Shown here: positions 5,000 through 6,689 of the stretch, piece by piece
Layout: each line of letters opens with the position of its first letter
Numbering within the stretch: position 1 is the stretch's first letter
DNA from: Methanobacteriota archaeon
GTDB lineage: Archaea > Thermoplasmatota > Poseidoniia > Poseidoniales > Thalassarchaeaceae
Length of the DNA stretch: 6,689 bases
Reading direction: 5' to 3'
Assembly (NCBI GenBank): GCA_002720055.1
Contig: PBGH01000003.1
Location: 25,391-32,079 of the forward strand
Made by a program: the position numbers and the translations under genes
Notes under the pieces: model-generated
Seen by the model: the letters and a program-made list of their open reading frames with translations, nothing else
What the model was told of the DNA's origin: nothing
Database searches by the model: none

Positions 5000-6689
5000 T
5001 CAGTCTTCCTTGCGTCGTCCTAGGACGGCTGCTCCCAAGAGGGATATGGCTGCGAGGACGGATGGGAAGCCTGGCGTGAAACCTGGGTCCTCCTGTCCGT
5101 CTAGCTTCTCAGTCCTGTCATCGGTCGCGTCCTTGGCATCGCACAGACCGTCACCGTCGAAGTCAGATGGTTGCGAGGTTGCGCTCTTCGAGTCGGTTCC
5201 GCAATCATCCTCTTCGGCATCGGAGTAGCCGTCATTGTCGTCGTCGGTGTCCCCGTTCGGGTAGTCCGCTCCGTCATTGTCGCCCATTCCATCGCCGTCC
5301 GTGTCCATCCATTGCTTGGCGTCCAGCGGCGCGAAGTCATCGGTGTCGATTACACCGTCACCGTCGTCGTCGGAATCTGAGTTGTCTCCGATGTTGTCGC
5401 CGTCGGTGTCGATCCACTCCAGCTCGTTCACAGGGAACGCGTCTTCTGAGTTGAGGTATCCATCTCCATCCATGTCCGGGTCAGCGTTGTCGCCGACTCC
5501 ATCTCCGTCCGTGTCCCTGCTCTCAGTGGCATCGAAGTCGAATGCATCGAGGCCGTCTGGGACGTTGTCGTTGTCGTCGTCGGGATCTGCGTTGTCGCCG
5601 ATTCCGTCGCCGTCAGCGTCAGAGGTCTCGGATGGGTCCAGGTGGAATGCGTCGTTGGCATCCTCCACTCCGTCACCGGGGTAGTAGCCTTCGTTGCAAG
5701 TCGCACCGGTGGTCGCGTCAGCGGCTGCAGGACAAGTGTCATCGTCGGTGTCAGCGTTGTCGCCGACTCCGTCTCCGTCTGTGTCGTACTGCTCGCATCC
5801 CATCGGGTTGGCGATGCAGTCCTGGTCCAATGGGGACCAGTCTGCCACGTCGGGGACTCCGTCGTTGTCGTCGTCCGCATCCGATGCGTCATCGAGACCG
5901 TCGCCGTCGTTGTCGGCTGCCGCTCCTGGGTCGCTGTCGAAGTCGTCGTCCGAGTTGTCGACACCATCGCCGTCTATGTCGTCGTCGGAGTTGTCGCCGA
6001 TTCCGTCGCCGTCTAGGTCTGAGCTCTCTGATCCGTCTAGGGGGAACTCGTCCTGGCTGTCAGGCACTCCGTCTCCGTCATCGTCGTTGTCTGTGTTGTC
6101 GCCGATTCCGTCCAAGTCGGTGTCTGACCACTCCGCGTCATCATATGGGAACTGGTCCCAGTCCGTGGATCCAGCAGACCATCCTGGGTTGGTTAACTCG
6201 GATGGTATGTCACCCTCGTCGACTCCGATCGTCCAGAACTCGTCGAAGGAGAATGAGCCGCTGCTGTCGTTGTCCCAAGGTAGGTAGTAGTCCCAGAACA
6301 GGTCCTCGAACAGCGCCATGTCATCTGCGCTTGGCCATGCCATTGGCTCGCCGCCATCGTCGCCGTCACCATCGTCGTGTCCGTCGTCGTCTCCAGGTCC
6401 GCCGGATGTGCTGACCCACATGTACATGAGACAGGAGTCAGCGTCGTCGGTGGTCACCACGTGGGATACTATGTTGTAGCATCCGGTGAAGTTCTCGACC
6501 CCGCCGAAGGATGTGTTGACGTAATATCCGTATCCGCTGCACTCGGACTCGCTGTCGTTGGTAGTGGTGTGGGTCCACATGTTGTAGCAGACCATGTCAC
6601 TGTCCATGTCGTCGTCGGTTCCGTTGGCGTCGTCCATGTCGTCGTCCGTTCCGTTGGCGTCGTCCATGTCGTCGTCCGTTCCGTTGGCG
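5000..6689 (-). CDS. Large acidic surface protein with type 3 calcium repeats and PGF-CTERM-like anchor (5' partial)
   Basis: The frame is open from the right edge (codon phase one base in) to a TGA at 5002-5000, about 562 residues; the true start and any signal peptide lie outside. Numbering from the ATG at 6667: DDANGTDDDM tandem repeats at 1-20; two Cys-paired CYN repeats at 27-53 and 63-88; an Asp/Gly linker at 90-107; an EF-hand loop at 132-143; nine type 3 repeats with cores such as DTDGDGVGDN from 182 to about 511; then a tail with PGF at 528-530 and 532-534, a hydrophobic stretch 535-550 and RRKED. This order is typical of secreted archaeal surface proteins whose Asp-rich repeats bind calcium and whose tail is cut and lipid-anchored by an archaeosortase. 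The exact role (stalk, adhesin or enzyme tether) cannot be told without the N-terminus. The Met at 6667 is internal to the repeats and not a start. Confidence 0.88.
   Translation of the reverse strand, partial: ANGTDDDMDDANGTDDDMDDANGTDDDMDSDMVCYNMWTHTTTNDSESECSGYGYYVNTSFGGVENFTGCYNIVSHVVTTDDADSCLMYMWVSTSGGPGDDDGHDDGDGDDGGEPMAWPSADDMALFEDLFWDYYLPWDNDSSGSFSFDEFWTIGVDEGDIPSELTNPGWSAGSTDWDQFPYDDAEWSDTDLDGIGDNTDNDDDGDGVPDSQDEFPLDGSESSDLDGDGIGDNSDDDIDGDGVDNSDDDFDSDPGAAADNDGDGLDDASDADDDNDGVPDVADWSPLDQDCIANPMGCEQYDTDGDGVGDNADTDDDTCPAAADATTGATCNEGYYPGDGVEDANDAFHLDPSETSDADGDGIGDNADPDDDNDNVPDGLDAFDFDATESRDTDGDGVGDNADPDMDGDGYLNSEDAFPVNELEWIDTDGDNIGDNSDSDDDGDGVIDTDDFAPLDAKQWMDTDGDGMGDNDGADYPNGDTDDDNDGYSDAEEDDCGTDSKSATSQPSDFDGDGLCDAKDATDDRTEKLDGQEDPGFTPGFPSVLAAISLLGAAVLGRRKED
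5003..5086 (-). other. PGF-CTERM-like sorting signal
   Basis: Residues 528-555 (numbered from the Met codon at 6667) have the three parts of an archaeosortase signal: PGF-TPGF, about 16 hydrophobic residues (PSVLAAISLLGAAVLG) and a short basic RRK end. PGF occurs twice, three residues apart. In haloarchaea ArtA processes such tails and a lipid anchor replaces them. Whether this host has the matching enzyme is not visible here. Confidence 0.75.
5123..6124 (-). repeat. Array of nine type 3 (thrombospondin-like) calcium repeats
   Basis: Cores of the form D-x-D-G-D-G-h-G-D-N start at residues 182, 217, 252, 295, 350, 385, 420, 455 and 502 of the surface protein (numbered from the Met codon at 6667). 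Most are followed by a D-x-D-D-D-N/G-D-x-h-x-D half-repeat. Five of the eight intervals are exactly 35 residues (105 bases); the others are 43, 55 and 47. The DNA is repetitive too: plus-strand versions of GTTGTCGCCGA-YTCC recur through the array. It also creates long spurious open frames on the opposite strand. Confidence 0.88.
6239..6274 (-). other. Single EF-hand calcium loop
   Basis: Residues 132-143 read DNDSSGSFSFDE, a 12-residue EF-hand loop with D1, D3, S5, G6, a hydrophobic position 8 and E12. A potential helix (ADDMALFEDLFWDYYLP) precedes it. It is separate from the type 3 array and the only such loop visible in the part of the protein inside the window. Confidence 0.65.
6404..6589 (-). 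repeat. Two Cys-paired CYN-x3-H repeats in the surface protein
   Basis: Two stretches (6509-6589 and 6404-6481) each encode C-Y-N-x3-H-x2-T-x6-C with exactly 16 positions from the first to the second Cys, then an aromatic V-x-T-S strand. They begin 36 residues apart. I do not recognise them as a named domain. The equal Cys spacing suggests one disulphide per unit. Confidence 0.6.
6602..6689 (-). repeat. 30-base tandem repeat encoding DDANGTDDDM
   Basis: Three units start at 6602, 6632 and 6662. The third is cut at 28 of 30 bases by the window edge. They are identical apart from one G/C difference in the first unit. Each encodes ten residues rich in Asp with one N-G-T sequon. The near identity means recent expansion, and more copies may lie to the right. 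Confidence 0.85.

Noticed and set aside
5542..6414. Plus-strand open frame of 290 codons, very rich in Arg and Cys, opposite the surface protein
   Set aside because: It is the mirror of GAC/GAT-rich repeat coding on the minus strand, with low-complexity composition and no domain. Other frames in this region are open for the same reason.
6602..6689. Possible CRISPR or regulatory direct repeats
   Set aside because: The 30-base units are contiguous with no spacers, and they keep the reading frame of the surface protein.

Overview
The window looks like archaeal chromosome, most likely from a marine Thermoplasmatota of the Marine Group II / Candidatus Poseidoniia type. The evidence is an archaeal-type hypusine-containing translation factor aIF5A, the C-terminal end of a TrmY-like tRNA pseudouridine methyltransferase, and a very acidic secreted protein of calcium-binding type 3 repeats ending in a PGF-CTERM-like sorting tail. 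Start sites are preceded by archaeal TATA-like boxes rather than strong Shine-Dalgarno sequences. The lineage is inferred; no marker gene settles it.

Layout. Bases 1-156 (+) hold the last 51 codons of trmY. It converges on surE (153-1076, -), and the two genes share a CTAG palindrome that supplies both stop codons. Upstream of surE on the minus strand lie an EamA/DMT permease (1098-2048) and an OPT-family oligopeptide transporter (2051-4438). The gaps are 2 and 21 bases, so OPT-EamA-surE reads as one three-gene operon. Its candidate TATA box is at 4470-4477, just after an oligo-T stretch that could end the preceding aIF5A transcript. aIF5A (4515-4901, -) has its own weak TATA-like element and lies 98 bases downstream of a large surface protein gene (5000-6689, -, start beyond the window).

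Function. The three-gene operon combines two permeases with a SurE-type nucleotidase. A role in peptide, amino acid or nucleotide acquisition or release by a heterotroph is plausible, but no substrate can be read from the sequence. The surface protein is built from, in order, a tandem DDANGTDDDM stretch, two Cys-paired CYN repeats, an acidic linker, one EF-hand, nine type 3 calcium repeats and a C-terminal membrane/sorting anchor. It is probably an extracellular calcium-stabilised stalk or adhesin.

I found no mobile element, CRISPR array, tRNA or rRNA, and no clearly new multi-gene system. The most unusual signals are the strict 35-residue repeat period broken only by units carrying cysteines, the paired-Cys CYN repeats, and two different palindromes that each end exactly 2 bases before a start codon. 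All intergenic stretches are under 100 bases.
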